A stretch of 64,000 nucleotides of DNA. Origin: Vespula vulgaris (Eukaryota; Arthropoda; Insecta; Hymenoptera; Vespidae). The stretch lies in contig NC_066588.1 of assembly GCF_905475345.1 (NCBI RefSeq), forward strand, positions 62,001-126,000, in the 5' to 3' direction. Both the position numbers and the translations under genes were made by a program. This document shows, one piece after another, positions 47,601-57,446 of the stretch (its first letter is position 1; each line of letters begins with the position of its first letter). The notes below the pieces were generated by a model. That model saw nothing but the letters and a program-made list of their open reading frames with translations, ran no database searches and was not told the DNA's origin.

Positions 47601-50600
47601 TGCGTAAAAGGAGCAAAGGTACCTTTGCGTCGACGGTTTCGAGAGCGTCGCGATCGGTGCGACGGTAAAGTCGAAGCGAAACGAGAATCGTATTTCCATG
47701 GATCGGCTCTCGTTCTCGTAATTTCGCGTCGTAAATAAGCGCGCGCTAACGCAAATTCTTCTTCGGTCGACTCGATTCGAAACTCGGTTGCGCTCCATAA
47801 CGATAGGTTAGATTTTCTTCGTATCTCGTTTCGGTACACGTAGATGGGGTAAATCGTTCTCTTCGGGTAGAAGTCGGTTAGAAAGCGGCCAGTTTGCTGC
47901 CCGTTGCCTGAGGCTTGCGAATCACGGATCGCGGCTCACACGACTCGCGGTTCCCGAGCCCGAAGAGAATGCCGGGTACGATCCTGAATTTATATCGCGT
48001 GTTTAGGTGAGAATTGCTTCTTTACGAGGGGCACGTGAGAACGCTTCGCGATAGCTATATGCAATGGCCGTGTGCGCACGTGTACGTGGTCTGTCCGTGT
48101 CCTTTCACGTCCGTGTGCGCGCGCGCGCGTGTACCCATATGTACACACACACACACACACACAGCGTATGTGCGCGCGACGACGTATCGGATATGCAACG
48201 AAACGCGTAGGCGCGCGAGCCACATTTTTTCATCCGCTTTACGCCAGACGTTATCGACAAAGATTTGTTCCTCCGATTCTTTTCAGAACGATGACTTGGT
48301 TTTCGATCAAGATGGGAAACAATCGAGCCTGGAAATTCCGTTGATCGAGAAACACGAGGAGCGATCGATCTTTCACAGGATAAAGAGATCCTTCTTTAGC
48401 TTTTTCGATCCCTTCGTATCGACGCCTGCCGCTGCCAATACCAGTGCTGCTACCATCGACAACGGCACCGGCGGCTCAGCGACCGGTACCACGACGGTAT
48501 CATCGCCGACGCGTGAGTCGATCCTTCTCTCTGGAGCGATAGTAGCCCGTCGACGACGACGACGACGACGACCGGATCGTTTATCGGATCGTTTCTCTCA
48601 TATCCATCTTTCTTTTCCTTCAGACCTTCGGGAGGACGAAGGCACCGTTCGGCTCGTCGACGATAGGAACAACACCGACGTCTCGAAACCTAGGAAAGGC
48701 GGTCCGAATTTGGAGAGATTGATTCGGAACAGTCAGGAGGAGTACGTCGACGATAAGCAGCAGGTAACGTTGAATCCTTCGTGGGAATTATTTAAGACGG
48801 CGGCGATCATCGCAGGCGGGAATCCGTTTAATCCGTTGAAAAACGTTCTCCCGACAGGAGAACGAGATCGGTGAAGCGGCGGAAGGGCGAAGGCAATCGC
48901 AGAGTTATGTCAATTCCGACGACGAGGACCTCGTGGCGTCGGGTAAAGATATCGAAGATATTCGCTCCGTTTGGACGACGGGTAGGTTCACGTTCCCTGC
49001 GACTTTTCCCATCGCGGAACTCTTTCTTTCAGGCGAGATCGAGGGTAGCGCAACGGACTCGGACGTTTCCCAACCTGTCACCGAGGGGCAAAGGATCGAA
49101 GGAAAGGCCCGTAAGTAGCACCGACCCGGGAACCTCGGTACAGCGACTGTTATCGATGCACGAACGTTATTGCCAACGAACTTGTCTAAGGACGATAAAG
49201 CGTGATCGAATCGTTCCCATCGACAGGGCTCTATCGGATAACGTTGACGGTCGGCGAGCCTTACAGAAGAGAGTACGCCGACAGGAACAGCAGAGAGTAC
49301 AAGGAGCTAAGCGGCAATCTGACTCAGGCTTTGGAAGAACTCTACGCTCGACGTATTCCCAATTACGATCACATGGCCAACGTCATTAAAGTATCGTAAG
49401 TACATTGGCTGGTATGCCCGATCCGAGTAGAAGGTCGGCGATCGAACTCGTTGACGCGCGATGTGCGAGAGACGAAATATGATTTTACTTTCAGGCCAAC
49501 GTCCGACGCGTTTACGTCGCAAGTCACACTCGATATCGGCTCCACGTTCACGGACGAGTTGGAGATTCGAGATATACTCGAGAAGCAGTTGCAGTATCAC
49601 TCCTTGGGAAGCATCCAAGTCGGTCCGGAGGGATTCACTTTCCGACATTTCCTAGGTAACTTTGTCCGTAAAAGAGTACGTTTCGGCATTAGGAAATGAT
49701 CGATTCTTCGTCGTACAGTCGCTCGGTAAAAGAGTAAAGTTTTCCCGACTATCGCGTACCAGTCGTACGTGGCTAGCTAGGTACGTAGGGACCTAACTAC
49801 GTAGAGAGAAAATGTTCGTTCGAAGAATGGATCGTTTCCGTCCGAAGAGATGGAAGAGAGATCGAGAGCACGTTGCGATAACGTCGAGAACGTTGCGCCA
49901 CGCACCGCGGATGCACGTAGAGCCTCTCAGTAGGTATTCGCACCCAGACATTGCGCATCGCACAAGATTTGTTTTCTCATCGCCGCTTTTTAAAGATCCT
50001 CCTTTTGTTACTTTCTTTTTTATTTTCGACGACCACGGCGGCAATGGCATTGCGTTCCAATCATCACGGGACAGTGGAGAAAGAAAGCGTGTTGCCGGAA
50101 TGCGATCAGTCGAGCGAATTAACGTGTAGAAACGGTGCATGCGTGCCATTAGATTCGCGCTGCGACGGCACGGAGCAATGCGAGGATGGATCCGACGAGC
50201 TCGATTGTCACTCGACCTTACGGCCGACTACGACGCGTAAGTACCATGCCTACGTAAGGCCGAGTTACGCTTCGAACGAGACCCAACCCCTGTACCCCTT
50301 GCTTTCGCTACTCGTACAGCTTCTGGCCAATATCCATCCTTTCGAGTCGGCGCGCTTCGTTTTCCTCCTACGTGGGTACTCGTCTGGTGGCTAAACAAAA
50401 TCCTATTTTAACGCATCGAGATATTCGCCCGACTAATTCTCCCAACTGCGTATTTGATTAACCTAGTCGGTAGGAGGGAAAAGAAATGGCTTTTCTGTGC
50501 CGAGGCTCTCCCTCCCTCCCTCCCTCCCTCTCTCCTTCTCGGTTGCGTTACGTGCCTCTTTCGTAATAAATCGCGCCGCACCCGTGCTCGACGAGCAGCA

Positions 50601-51723
50601 CCGATATCGGTGGAAGATTGGCGCGTTGCGAATCGAGGAAGGGGCACGCGAAGCGACCGGGACGAGATCCGCCATCCGCCATCCACTCGTCCCCGAATCG
50701 CTAATTGCCGAATTGCCGAATGTTTGCGTTTCGCGCGAGCATATACGAGTGTGTATATCCGATCGACACGCGATAGACGTTAGCGAGAGCGAAGAAGAGA
50801 GATGGTCTTTGCCAACGGAGATAACCGGCGACGTCGAGGAGCCGACCGAAACTGCCGTGGCAAGAGCCAAAGGAGAGGAAGAGGATTCGACCTTGAGAGC
50901 AGCGTCGAACAAATGTCGCGCCGACGACGTGGTCCGCTGTCAGGATGGAAGTCGTTATATTTGTTCCGTACAGCGATGCGACGGCGTGCCGGATTGCGAG
51001 GACGGGGCCGACGAAGTAGGATGTCCGCATTCAGGTATACCCAGCGGACCCTTTCGATCGTCCGAACGAGCCGCGTACATATCTCCTACGCGTACTCTCT
51101 TGCTTCACCTTCGGAAGGTCGAAACCTACGGGGATCGACGTTTCGAGGACGAACGAGTTGCTTACGAGAGAAACGGAGCCGTCCGACGAGAAACGAAAAC
51201 TTCGTTTCATGGTCGAAATGCGTCTCAAGAGCCGAGCTACGATCATGAGTCTCTCGAGCATGGCCGATCCAACTTGGTATCTCTCAACGAGTAGATCGTT
51301 AGTTCGGACGGCTCGTCTCCTTGTAATCATTCTGGACTAGTTACATTTTTCCGCTTCGATAACTATATATATATATTCTTGTACATATGTATATGATTTT
51401 ACTAAATATTTGCATGTTTATATCGCAAAATGGTAGAAAAAGCGTAAAAGTTTTTTCGCGATACGCATCGCCGGTAGCCACATCTGTATCCATCTCTAGT
51501 GTGCGCGCGCGTACACACACACACACACACACACGCGCGCGCGCAGCGCTGTGTCACCGATTCGACGAGTTCGACGTTAAAAGCGTCTCTTTGTACGATC
51601 CCACAGGCTGCAAGTTCGGCGAATTCGCTTGCGACGTACGGAGGTGCATCCTGGAATCTCAACGTTGCAACTTCGTCGAGGATTGTCAAGACGGAAGCGA
51701 CGAGCACGATTGCAACTATCCCG
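27949..51723 (+). CDS. trol: Perlecan core protein (basement membrane heparan sulfate proteoglycan), N-terminal part
   Basis: Secreted basement-membrane proteoglycan core protein; fly trol controls neuroblast proliferation and growth-factor signalling. Visible coding exons: 27949-28029, 28483-28512 (probable), 48287-48512, 48624-48763, 48858-48981, 49033-49110, 49227-49395, 49495-49655, 50075-50236, about 50777-51034 and 51607-51723, with all phases consistent. They give about 515 residues. Order: signal peptide (1-25), acidic low-complexity region with a basic RIKR site (68-71), Ser-Gly at 187-188 in acidic context, SEA domain (about 228-336), then three LDLa repeats. SEA followed by LDLa repeats is specific to perlecan. 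The last exon ends in phase 1 and immunoglobulin, laminin and LG modules must lie beyond the window, which contains none of them. Introns are very uneven: one of 19.8 kb, one over 12 kb, the rest 82-500 nt. The acceptor of the second LDLa exon is the least certain boundary. Confidence 0.87.
28483..28512 (+). CDS. trol: Probable 30-nt perlecan microexon
   Basis: The stretch between TTTCGTAG and GTATGT encodes exactly ten residues, NGVRDGCDQQ, in phase 0 on both sides, matching the phase of exon 1 and of the exon at 48287. The pyrimidine tract at its acceptor is poor, which is common for regulated microexons. Skipping would not shift the frame. Confidence 0.5.
28741..28794. repeat. (GA)n and (GGGAGA)n array
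   Basis: 54 bp of GA and GGGAGA repeats lie about 230 bp after the microexon donor, inside the first large perlecan intron. Confidence 0.85.
30465..30483. repeat. (GA)n array
   Basis: About 19 bp of GA repeat in the large perlecan intron, directly after a TATATAC stretch. Confidence 0.75.
31399..31430. repeat. (GA)n array
   Basis: About 32 bp of GA repeat with one G insertion in the large perlecan intron. Confidence 0.85.
32665..32686. repeat. (GA)n array
   Basis: About 22 bp of GA repeat, flanked by a longer purine-rich strand bias that continues for about 50 bp. Confidence 0.75.
32781..32812. repeat. (AG)n array
   Basis: About 32 bp of uninterrupted AG repeat, 95 bp after the previous one; both have purines on the + strand. 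Confidence 0.85.
33053..33078. repeat. (CT)n array
   Basis: About 26 bp of CT repeat, opposite in polarity to its GA neighbours at 32781 and 33563. It is followed by a pyrimidine-rich stretch and CCGCC repeats near 33120-33150. Confidence 0.85.
33563..33597. repeat. (GA)n array
   Basis: About 35 bp of GA repeat with two G interruptions in the large perlecan intron. Confidence 0.8.
35763..35795. repeat. (GTC)11 trinucleotide array
   Basis: Eleven perfect GTC units in the large perlecan intron. A shorter GTC run occurs near 2228. Confidence 0.9.
36357..36388. repeat. Four tandem copies of GCGAAAGC
   Basis: Four exact head-to-tail octamers GCGAAAGC. The octamer d(GCGAAAGC) is known to fold into an unusually stable single-stranded mini-hairpin with a GAA-type loop. 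The array is intronic in perlecan. Confidence 0.9.
36671..36703. repeat. (GA)n array
   Basis: GA repeat with one C interruption in the large perlecan intron. Confidence 0.8.
41555..41575. repeat. (CT)n array
   Basis: About 21 bp of CT repeat directly after GCGACGAG in the large perlecan intron. Confidence 0.8.
42059..42091. repeat. (CT)n-CG-(AG)n palindromic array
   Basis: A CT repeat meets an AG repeat at a central TCGA. Positions 42068-42091 form a perfect 24-bp palindrome. It can extrude as a cruciform or place two head-to-head GAGA sites. Confidence 0.85.
43946..43971. repeat. (GA)n array
   Basis: About 26 bp of GA repeat in the large perlecan intron. Confidence 0.85.
44611..44646. repeat. 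(GA)18 array
   Basis: 36 bp of uninterrupted GA repeat, the longest perfect GA run before the exon cluster, preceded by a G-rich stretch. Confidence 0.9.
45085..45140. repeat. Short tandem repeats of CCCGAGCTTCGAG units
   Basis: Several imperfect units of the type CCCGAGCTTCGAGC occur in tandem in the large perlecan intron, ending in CCCGAGAGCTTCGAGAG. The TTCGAA/CTCGAG-like symmetry makes the array self-complementary. Confidence 0.55.
48112..48164. repeat. GC/GT and AC alternating tracts before the perlecan exon cluster
   Basis: Two alternating purine-pyrimidine blocks (48112-48133 and 48137-48164) separated by CCC, about 120 bp upstream of the perlecan exon at 48287. They are Z-DNA candidates. 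Confidence 0.75.
48287..49110 (+). CDS. trol: Perlecan N-terminal acidic region (four exons)
   Basis: Exons 48287-48512, 48624-48763, 48858-48981 and 49033-49110 encode residues of about 38-226, a low-complexity acidic and Ser/Thr-rich stretch. Features are the dibasic RIKR site at residues 68-71, N-glycosylation sequons such as NGT, the acidic cluster NSDDEDLVASGKDIED containing Ser187-Gly188, and GEIEGSATDSD. Ser-Gly in acidic surroundings is the usual context for heparan sulfate attachment, as in vertebrate perlecan domain I. A second in-frame donor exists at 48942. Confidence 0.8.
49227..49655 (+). CDS. trol: Perlecan SEA domain (two exons)
   Basis: Exons 49227-49395 and 49495-49655 encode about 110 residues: LYRITLTVGEPYRREYADRN, REYKELSGNLTQALEELY, FTSQVTLDIGSTFTDELEI, and LGSIQVGPEGFTFRHFL. 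This fits the SEA fold and is similar to the perlecan SEA domain. The strand following the third helix reads GSIQV, which resembles the GSxxV autoproteolysis site of cleaved SEA domains. Perlecan SEA is not generally known to self-cleave, so this is only a resemblance. Confidence 0.82.
50075..50236 (+). CDS. trol: Perlecan LDL-receptor class A repeat 1
   Basis: One phase 1-1 exon. It contains six cysteines in the LDLa pattern, from ECDQSSELTC through GACVPLDSRCDGTEQC to EDGSDELDC, with the calcium-binding DGSDE. The acceptor at 50074 (GGGACAG) has a weak pyrimidine tract but keeps phase. A Thr-rich linker follows. Confidence 0.85.
50777..51034 (+). CDS. trol: Perlecan LDL-receptor class A repeat 2 with acidic linker
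   Basis: The repeat KCRADDVVRCQDGSRYIC...CDGVPDCEDGADEVGC is clear and ends in phase 1 at TCAG|GTATAC. The reading frame is open far upstream, so the exon start is ambiguous. An acceptor at 50776 (GATAG) gives an acidic linker (SESEEERWSLPTE...). A later acceptor just before the CGTCGAAC at about 50911 would also keep phase and remove the linker. Confidence 0.75.
51499..51545. repeat. 47-bp alternating purine-pyrimidine tract before an LDLa exon
   Basis: GT/GC, then TACAC, then ACGCGC repeats alternate without a break for 47 bp. The tract ends about 60 bp before the third LDLa exon. It is the longest such run in the window and a strong Z-DNA candidate. Confidence 0.8.
51607..51723 (+). CDS. 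trol: Perlecan LDL-receptor class A repeat 3
   Basis: A phase 1-1 exon of 117 nt. Six cysteines are in the LDLa pattern: GCKFGEFACDVRRCILESQRC...EDCQDGSDEHDC, with the calcium-binding DGSDE. Strong splice sites (CCCACAG and GTGAGT). It is the last canonical perlecan exon visible before the right-hand large intron. Confidence 0.88.
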
Positions 51724-54137
51724 GTGAGTATCGAACGTTTCTTATGGCTTCGTTTGCAGAAAACTAGCTTACCGTGGAAGAAGATCGATGGTAAGAGCAA
51801 TTTATCCCGAGCGAGCTTATCTACGGTCGGTCGAGCGAAGCGAACGGTCAGAGTTACCGTGGGTAGGAGAGAAGAAAGGAAGCTGCAGTATCGACGGTGC
51901 CTACGGTCGATAAGAAGCGAGGGAATCTTCGATCGTCTCTACCTCGGAGGGACGCGTATCGAGCAGAGTTGCAAAGTCGTACTCGGCGGAGGAGGAAAGA
52001 TTGGAAAGTCGGAGAAAATAAATCTTGGGGAAAGTTTATTAAAAAGTTTGCTACGATTCGCGTCTTGTCTCTCTTTCGGAGCGTCGAAAGACTCGCACGG
52101 AGATCTTTTTTCTCCCCTTTTGATAAAAATAGGGTCAGGTGGAGGAAGGTGCGGAACTACGAGCGAGTCGACGACGAGCAAGCAGGACGTACCTACTGAA
52201 TATTCAAAAACTCGAGAGCTTTTTCCCTGCTCCTATTTCACGAGCACAACGCGGTCTCGTGCTTCTCCCTTCCTTTCGCTACGTACTCTCGCTCGTCTCG
52301 TCTCGTCAACAACGCGGAAAGGAGTACGGGTGTCGGCCAATCTGCCAGAGTCGCTCGATCGCGCTTACACGTCCAGCCCTTCCTCGAAGCGAACGTCGAT
52401 TGATTCGATTTCTTTTATGGACGATGAAACGCGGAACGTTCTCTTATTTTTTCCTTTTCTCATCGAGGTCCGATTAGCGAAGGAAAGAAACGATCGTAAA
52501 TCAACGCGGTAGGAATAGGTACGTATCGTTATAGTTTAAACGGCCTTCGTTGCTTACGTCGTGCGCGCTGACTGGGACAGAGGACGGAAAAATAGAAAAG
52601 AGCGAAACGATTTCATATAAATAACCGGAGACACGCAGCTCTTCGTCGTCGTCGGTCTAAGCATGAGGTCGTTTTACTCGAGTAATCGCGATATGCATGC
52701 TTAATCAATATTCAAGTATTCAGCAGCGAGCTAGACCGGGGAGGATTTACCTGTTCTACCCTCTTTTCTCTCTCTCTCGCTCGCTCTCGTCCACCCTTCT
52801 TTCTTCCCATCTTCGGTGGGTAGGAATTCGCAAAACTACTTTCGTGTCTCTCGCTTCTTCCGTCTCGCAATATGCCAGTGCGGACAATTATGAGTCGTTG
52901 CTGGAAGCTAAGGTAACTGGAACCACGACAAAATGAAAAGAGACGGAACGAGAATAAGGGCTAGAAGAGGGAGAGAGAGAGAGAGGATCGTTGGGGTTAT
53001 CGCACGCTAGGCACCACCACGACAAACGTCAGTACCCGCCCCTTCGAACATTATTCAGATGCGTCCTTCGACTCTGCAAGCGCTTTAGGTAGAGCCGCGT
53101 TTACGTATTTTAGCTCTCGTATCCTCCTCGCAGCCTCGAAGCGCTTATTAACGTCCTTTCTCGAATCGGCGACCGAAGAAAATAAAACGGATTTGTACGA
53201 TATCGATTGCCAATTTCGTAATCGCGCGGACACGCACGCGATATACGCGCGAGATACGCGCGTTTGCTTTTCGATCGAACGGACGTTGGCGTTGACGAGC
53301 TTTTGAAAATCGACCGAGAACAGATATTGCGCCAGAGTTCGCGGAGGTAACGGCCCGTAATGCTAGACCCGAGCCAAAGTGCTCGTTTCGTCCGCGTCCT
53401 TTGTCCTCGGAAACCGACGTTCTCCGAATCCCGGAGACTGCGTCGCCCGACGAGGAACGATCCCCGATATGCCTCTCCGAAGACGCTTCGACCGAGGAAC
53501 GGTCCAGGTACATGTCGGTGATCCGACGGTAAACGAGGATAGCGGAGCAAATTCGATTGAAAAGTTGGAGGAAAAGGTCGTACGATTTGATTTAAAAAAT
53601 GTTGTCAAGTAGGACGTTGTTGAACGATATCGTGCAACGTCGGTAATTCGTTTCGTCGTTTCGCTACTACGCATTATTTAATTCTTCAAAGGGTAACATC
53701 CGGATGCTTTTAATCCGGCGCTCTTCTCTTTGTTTTTCAAAATATTACACAATTTCCATTATCGTCGATGGGAGAGACGAGCCGGAAGAAACGTTCCCGC
53801 TCTAGCTTTATCGTCGTTCGATACGTCGCGTCGGGTAACGACACGAGCTAGAAATATTTCAAAGGGCGAATTTTCGAGAACGGATTCGCAAGCTCTCTCT
53901 TTCGTAAAAGCGTACTCTTTTCCTCGGCGTGCACGGAGGTCTAGAGTAAACAAGGGAAGGGTAAATATCGACGCGCGACGCGTCGGACCAAGATCCCGTA
54001 ACCGATAAGGCTCGTATTCGGTATTGTAGCGTAATCGTCGTCTCGTTGCTCGCGCCTTCGCGCTCGCATCCGGTCTCGCGTGAACGCGCCGGCATTCGTT
54101 TGGATCGCGATCGCGTCTCTTCGACACGAAGACGTCG

Positions 54138-54170
54138 GTCGATCGATCGATCGACCGATCGATCGGTCGC
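54138..54170. repeat. (GATC)n-type repeat
   Basis: Tandem GATC/GACC units in the sequence around GGTCGATCGATCGATCGACC; self-complementary and rich in GATC palindromes. Confidence 0.7.
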
Positions 54171-55932
54171 CTCGACGTCACGACCGAAAGGAGCCGAGAC
54201 CGATCGTCGGCCTTTTCCTCTCGACGCCTCGCCATTGAAATCGATAGGATTCTGAGAAAAGTTATTTTTTCGTCGGAGCTAATCATCTCTTAATCGTCCG
54301 TCCGTTGGAGACTACATAAATCAGCCCCTCCCCTCTCTCCCTCCCTCCGTCTCCCTCCGCGCATTAATAGGACGGAATAAAAAAGAGAGTATGTTTACGT
54401 TCGACGTCGGCCACCCTCAAAGGATCATATTTCATCGAAGCGTTTAATGGTATTCGCTCACGCACGAGTACGTCCTCTATCTTCGCCGGCGAGTCGCTTC
54501 CCGTCGAGGGTTTCCGACTTGAAAATTTGCTCCCCGAGTAGGATTTTCGTCCTCGTCGAGCTGCTACGCCGAGCAGCGAGGAGGAAGGAAAAGGGAAAAG
54601 AGGAGCGGGTCGTTTTCGGCGTCGCTCGTCCGCGCGGCGAAATTCATTTTTGGTCGGTCGCTCCGAGAGGAGAATTAAACGCGTATCGTCGGCGAGGGGG
54701 ACAGGGGTCGGGAAGGAGGGTCGGAAAACGGCGGATTGGTAGGCGTTACCACCCTCGGTAAGCGAGCTCGTAACGAAGGCGACGAGGAGGGGGACCTTCG
54801 GTTATCTCGCTCTCTCGCGAGTCGCTGGAGCAATTCGGCGGAGCCTTTTTTGTAATTTACGGCGATATCGCGGCCCCGGAGCCGCGGGAACGCTCAGCCG
54901 AGCAGCCCGTTTAATCGCTCGCCGAGAGACGCCCGCTGCGAATTTCGGGAGGCGCTCGTCGTTCGCACTTCCCGCGCGCTCACGCGGTCGTCGGCGGATC
55001 GCCGCGAACTCGGCAACGTCCCGTTCGCCCAACCAGGCGAATCTTATCTACCGCGCGTCCCTCCGCGCCGTCGGATTCGTTCTCGCCGGGCGAGAAGGGT
55101 GGCAGGGAGAACGTCAGCCGCGAGGGACTCGGCGGACAGTTGAACGAGTCCATTAGCATGAAAATGCGATGTAAGATAGGTTTGAATAAACATGCGACCT
55201 TTCCTTGGCTCGTTCCTCCTTCTCGGACTGGTCGCCGACGACGTACTCGCAATTACTTCTCCGCCTCTACTTTTCTCGTCCTTTCGTCCTTTGCCAGCTG
55301 CCCCTCGTTCTTCGGCCCCGGTCGCGGCGTCGGCCTGTGTCGGTCAGCGGAGCTGGTCGTTCCATTCGTTCGCCTCGAACCGACAGCCCGGCAAACTTAT
55401 TTTATTTAAACTTGTGCAATTCGAATACGAAATTCCGTCGTACGCTTTGAAAAGCGCGCAAGTGGTTCCGCGCGATCGAAGCAACGTATTTTCGATGACG
55501 TCCCGCCGAATCGAAAGACTTTTCGCGCGGCCTTTGACCTTTTCCGCTCCCTTTTTTCGTTGTCTTTTTTCGACGAAATAGTTGGTAGATTATTTCTGCG
55601 CTAACGGATCGATCGGAAAGTGGATAGGTAAGTGGGTCACCGGAGGATAGGACGTTGAACTAACCGCGACGTTTGTTGGTTAAATACCACGGGATCCATT
55701 AGAAACGAGCGTTTCGTCGTTATCCTTCTTCCAAACCGGCTTTCCTTGGACGAGATATCGATTTATCGTATACGCGTTCGCGAATATCTCGTCGCGTCTC
55801 TCCCTTTTCGCCTATCCGCGCTAACGAGGTACGCGTACGTCGTGCCTTTCGTCGGTTTCCACGATTCAGGCGAGGAAGATAACGGATTTCAAAGGGTCCG
55901 CGTTCGAGAGCCTCGTCCAAGAGGCCGACCAG

Positions 55933-55970
55933 CGAGAAGAGAGAGGGAGAGAGAGAGAGAGAGAGAGGAG
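55933..55970. repeat. (GA)n array
   Basis: GA repeat with a GGGAGAG interruption in the second large perlecan intron. Confidence 0.85.
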
Positions 55971-56461
55971 GGTTACCTCCCGGGCATCCGGTCCCCCAAG
56001 AACCCCACCTAGCGATCGCGTAGCGCGCGCTACGGCGATCCTATTACGATCGATGACGATCGACGATCGTTGCGAACGACCTTGCGTCTTTCGCAAGGTT
56101 TGTCGTTCGCGACAGCCTCGCGGAGCAGCGAGGAACGGCGAAGTCGCTCGAAGAGCCACCGAGACCGCTCGAGTCTAGCCGAGGTTCGCCGAGGCCGAGC
56201 GAAGGGAGGAAGCGCGCCAAAGGGACGCGCAAAGGCGCGTTGGGTGCGCTCGGTGGCAGGCGCGCGTGCCGTCCTACCTGCGAGACCACCCACGCTTTTC
56301 TCCACTGACAGTCATTCGCTCGAAACAACGCGGTTCGGTCGCTTCTTGCGCTCTCAGAGAGAAGGAGAGCGGTCTTATCTCGATCGCGCTGCGATTCGTC
56401 GAACGGAAAATAGGGAACAGCGAACCGATCTTTCGTCTCGGTACGCGTCTCTCGACTCACG

Positions 56462-56463
<2 letters not shown>

Positions 56464-56505
<42 letters not shown>
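56464..56505. repeat. (CT)n array
   Basis: About 42 bp of uninterrupted CT repeat, followed by CGGAGCG and a T-rich stretch. Confidence 0.9.
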
Positions 56506-56507
<2 letters not shown>

Positions 56508-56683
56508 GCGTTTTTCTTTTTTCACTCCCAACGGAGAGCCAAGCGTCCGTTTCGAAGCGTGTCTCGCGTTCAAAAGTGATCGTTCGCGGTTACTTAGGCG
56601 TAATCGCTTTTCGCGCCTTCCTTCTAACGATTCCGCGTGGTTCTCGTAAAACAGAGACAAGGATCCGCGGACCTCGTGGTTGC

Positions 56684-56705
56684 TCTCTCTCTCTCTCTCT
56701 CTCTC
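56684..56705. repeat. (CT)n array
   Basis: About 22 bp of CT repeat, 180 bp after the preceding array. Confidence 0.8.
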
Positions 56706-57419
56706 CCGCCCTCCTACGCTCGAAATCAGCCGCGCGACTTTCCCTTACATCGAATTTTCGAATCGCCAGACCATCTCGCGCGTCGAAACGGAAAGATTTT
56801 CTTGACACGGAGAAAGGCATCGACGGTGCGCTCGTTCGCGTTCGGAAGTATTTTTCGGAGACTCGCCGATCGTCGAAACCGATCGCGAAAAGAGAGCGAT
56901 GGGAAGGGGCTACGGTAACGTATTCCCCGTGGAGTAATTCGGCTAATTAGCCGTCGGTTAAAAGACGTCGGAGGGAAAAGGAGGGTTTCGGCGCGTATCG
57001 CGTGGCGTTTCACCGTGCCACCGAGTTAACCGGCAGAAGACGGAGGTAAGGGTGGGGGGGAGGGAAGTAGCAGAGGCGAGCGCGAGGGGGTTGGCGGGAG
57101 CGGAAAAAGGAGATCCAAAGTAGCTTAGTGCCTCCCACGCTTGGCATCGCGCGCGTTGACAGGAGAGGTGGGGTGTGCCGTGTAGACAATGTCGGTCGCG
57201 TTCGTTCGGTTCATGCCGAGGAGACTAGCAGTTTGCCAGTCTGTCAGGTTCGGCCAACGCGGCAGCTACGTCCTTTTTCTCGCTTCGTCCGGCGATCCGA
57301 GTCGTCTCGATTTCTACCCCAGTACCCAGGTTTGCTCTTGATCGCCCTATCGAGCAGCTCGCTTTTTCGTTTCTTCAGGCTTTTCCGCGCCACTTTCGCG
57401 ACTCTTTCTCCGAGCGCGC

Positions 57420-57446
57420 GCTCTCTCTCTCTCTCTCTCTCTCTCA
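57420..57446. repeat. (CT)n array
   Basis: About 27 bp of CT repeat after GAGCGCGCG, about 1.4 kb upstream of the alternative perlecan first exon. Confidence 0.85.

Larger units (their letters stand above)
28513..48286 (+). other. trol: Very large first perlecan intron (about 19.8 kb) rich in GA/CT arrays
   Basis: Bounded by GTATGT at 28513 and TTTTCAG at 48286. It is GC- and CpG-rich with abundant CGA/TCG words. Simple arrays listed separately include (GA)n or (CT)n at about 28743, 30465, 31399, 32665, 32781, 33053, 33563, 36671, 41555, 42059, 43946 and 44611, plus (GTC)11 and a GCGAAAGC array. No ORF on either strand has a recognisable domain, so I see no nested gene. TCAGT initiator-like sequence in a non-repetitive patch at about 37,460-37,500 is a weak promoter hint only. 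Confidence 0.65.

Noticed and set aside
53110..53674. Overlapping ORFs on both strands after LDLa-3
   Set aside because: They lack cysteine patterns or any perlecan module and are open in several frames because of the CpG-rich composition.
55192..55581. ORF starting MRPFLGSFLLLGLVADDVLA, resembling a signal peptide
   Set aside because: The start is signal-like, but the rest is low-complexity Ser/Arg/Phe sequence, there is no strong donor after the hydrophobic part, and no phase-consistent exon follows. It may be a weak alternative start but is not supported.
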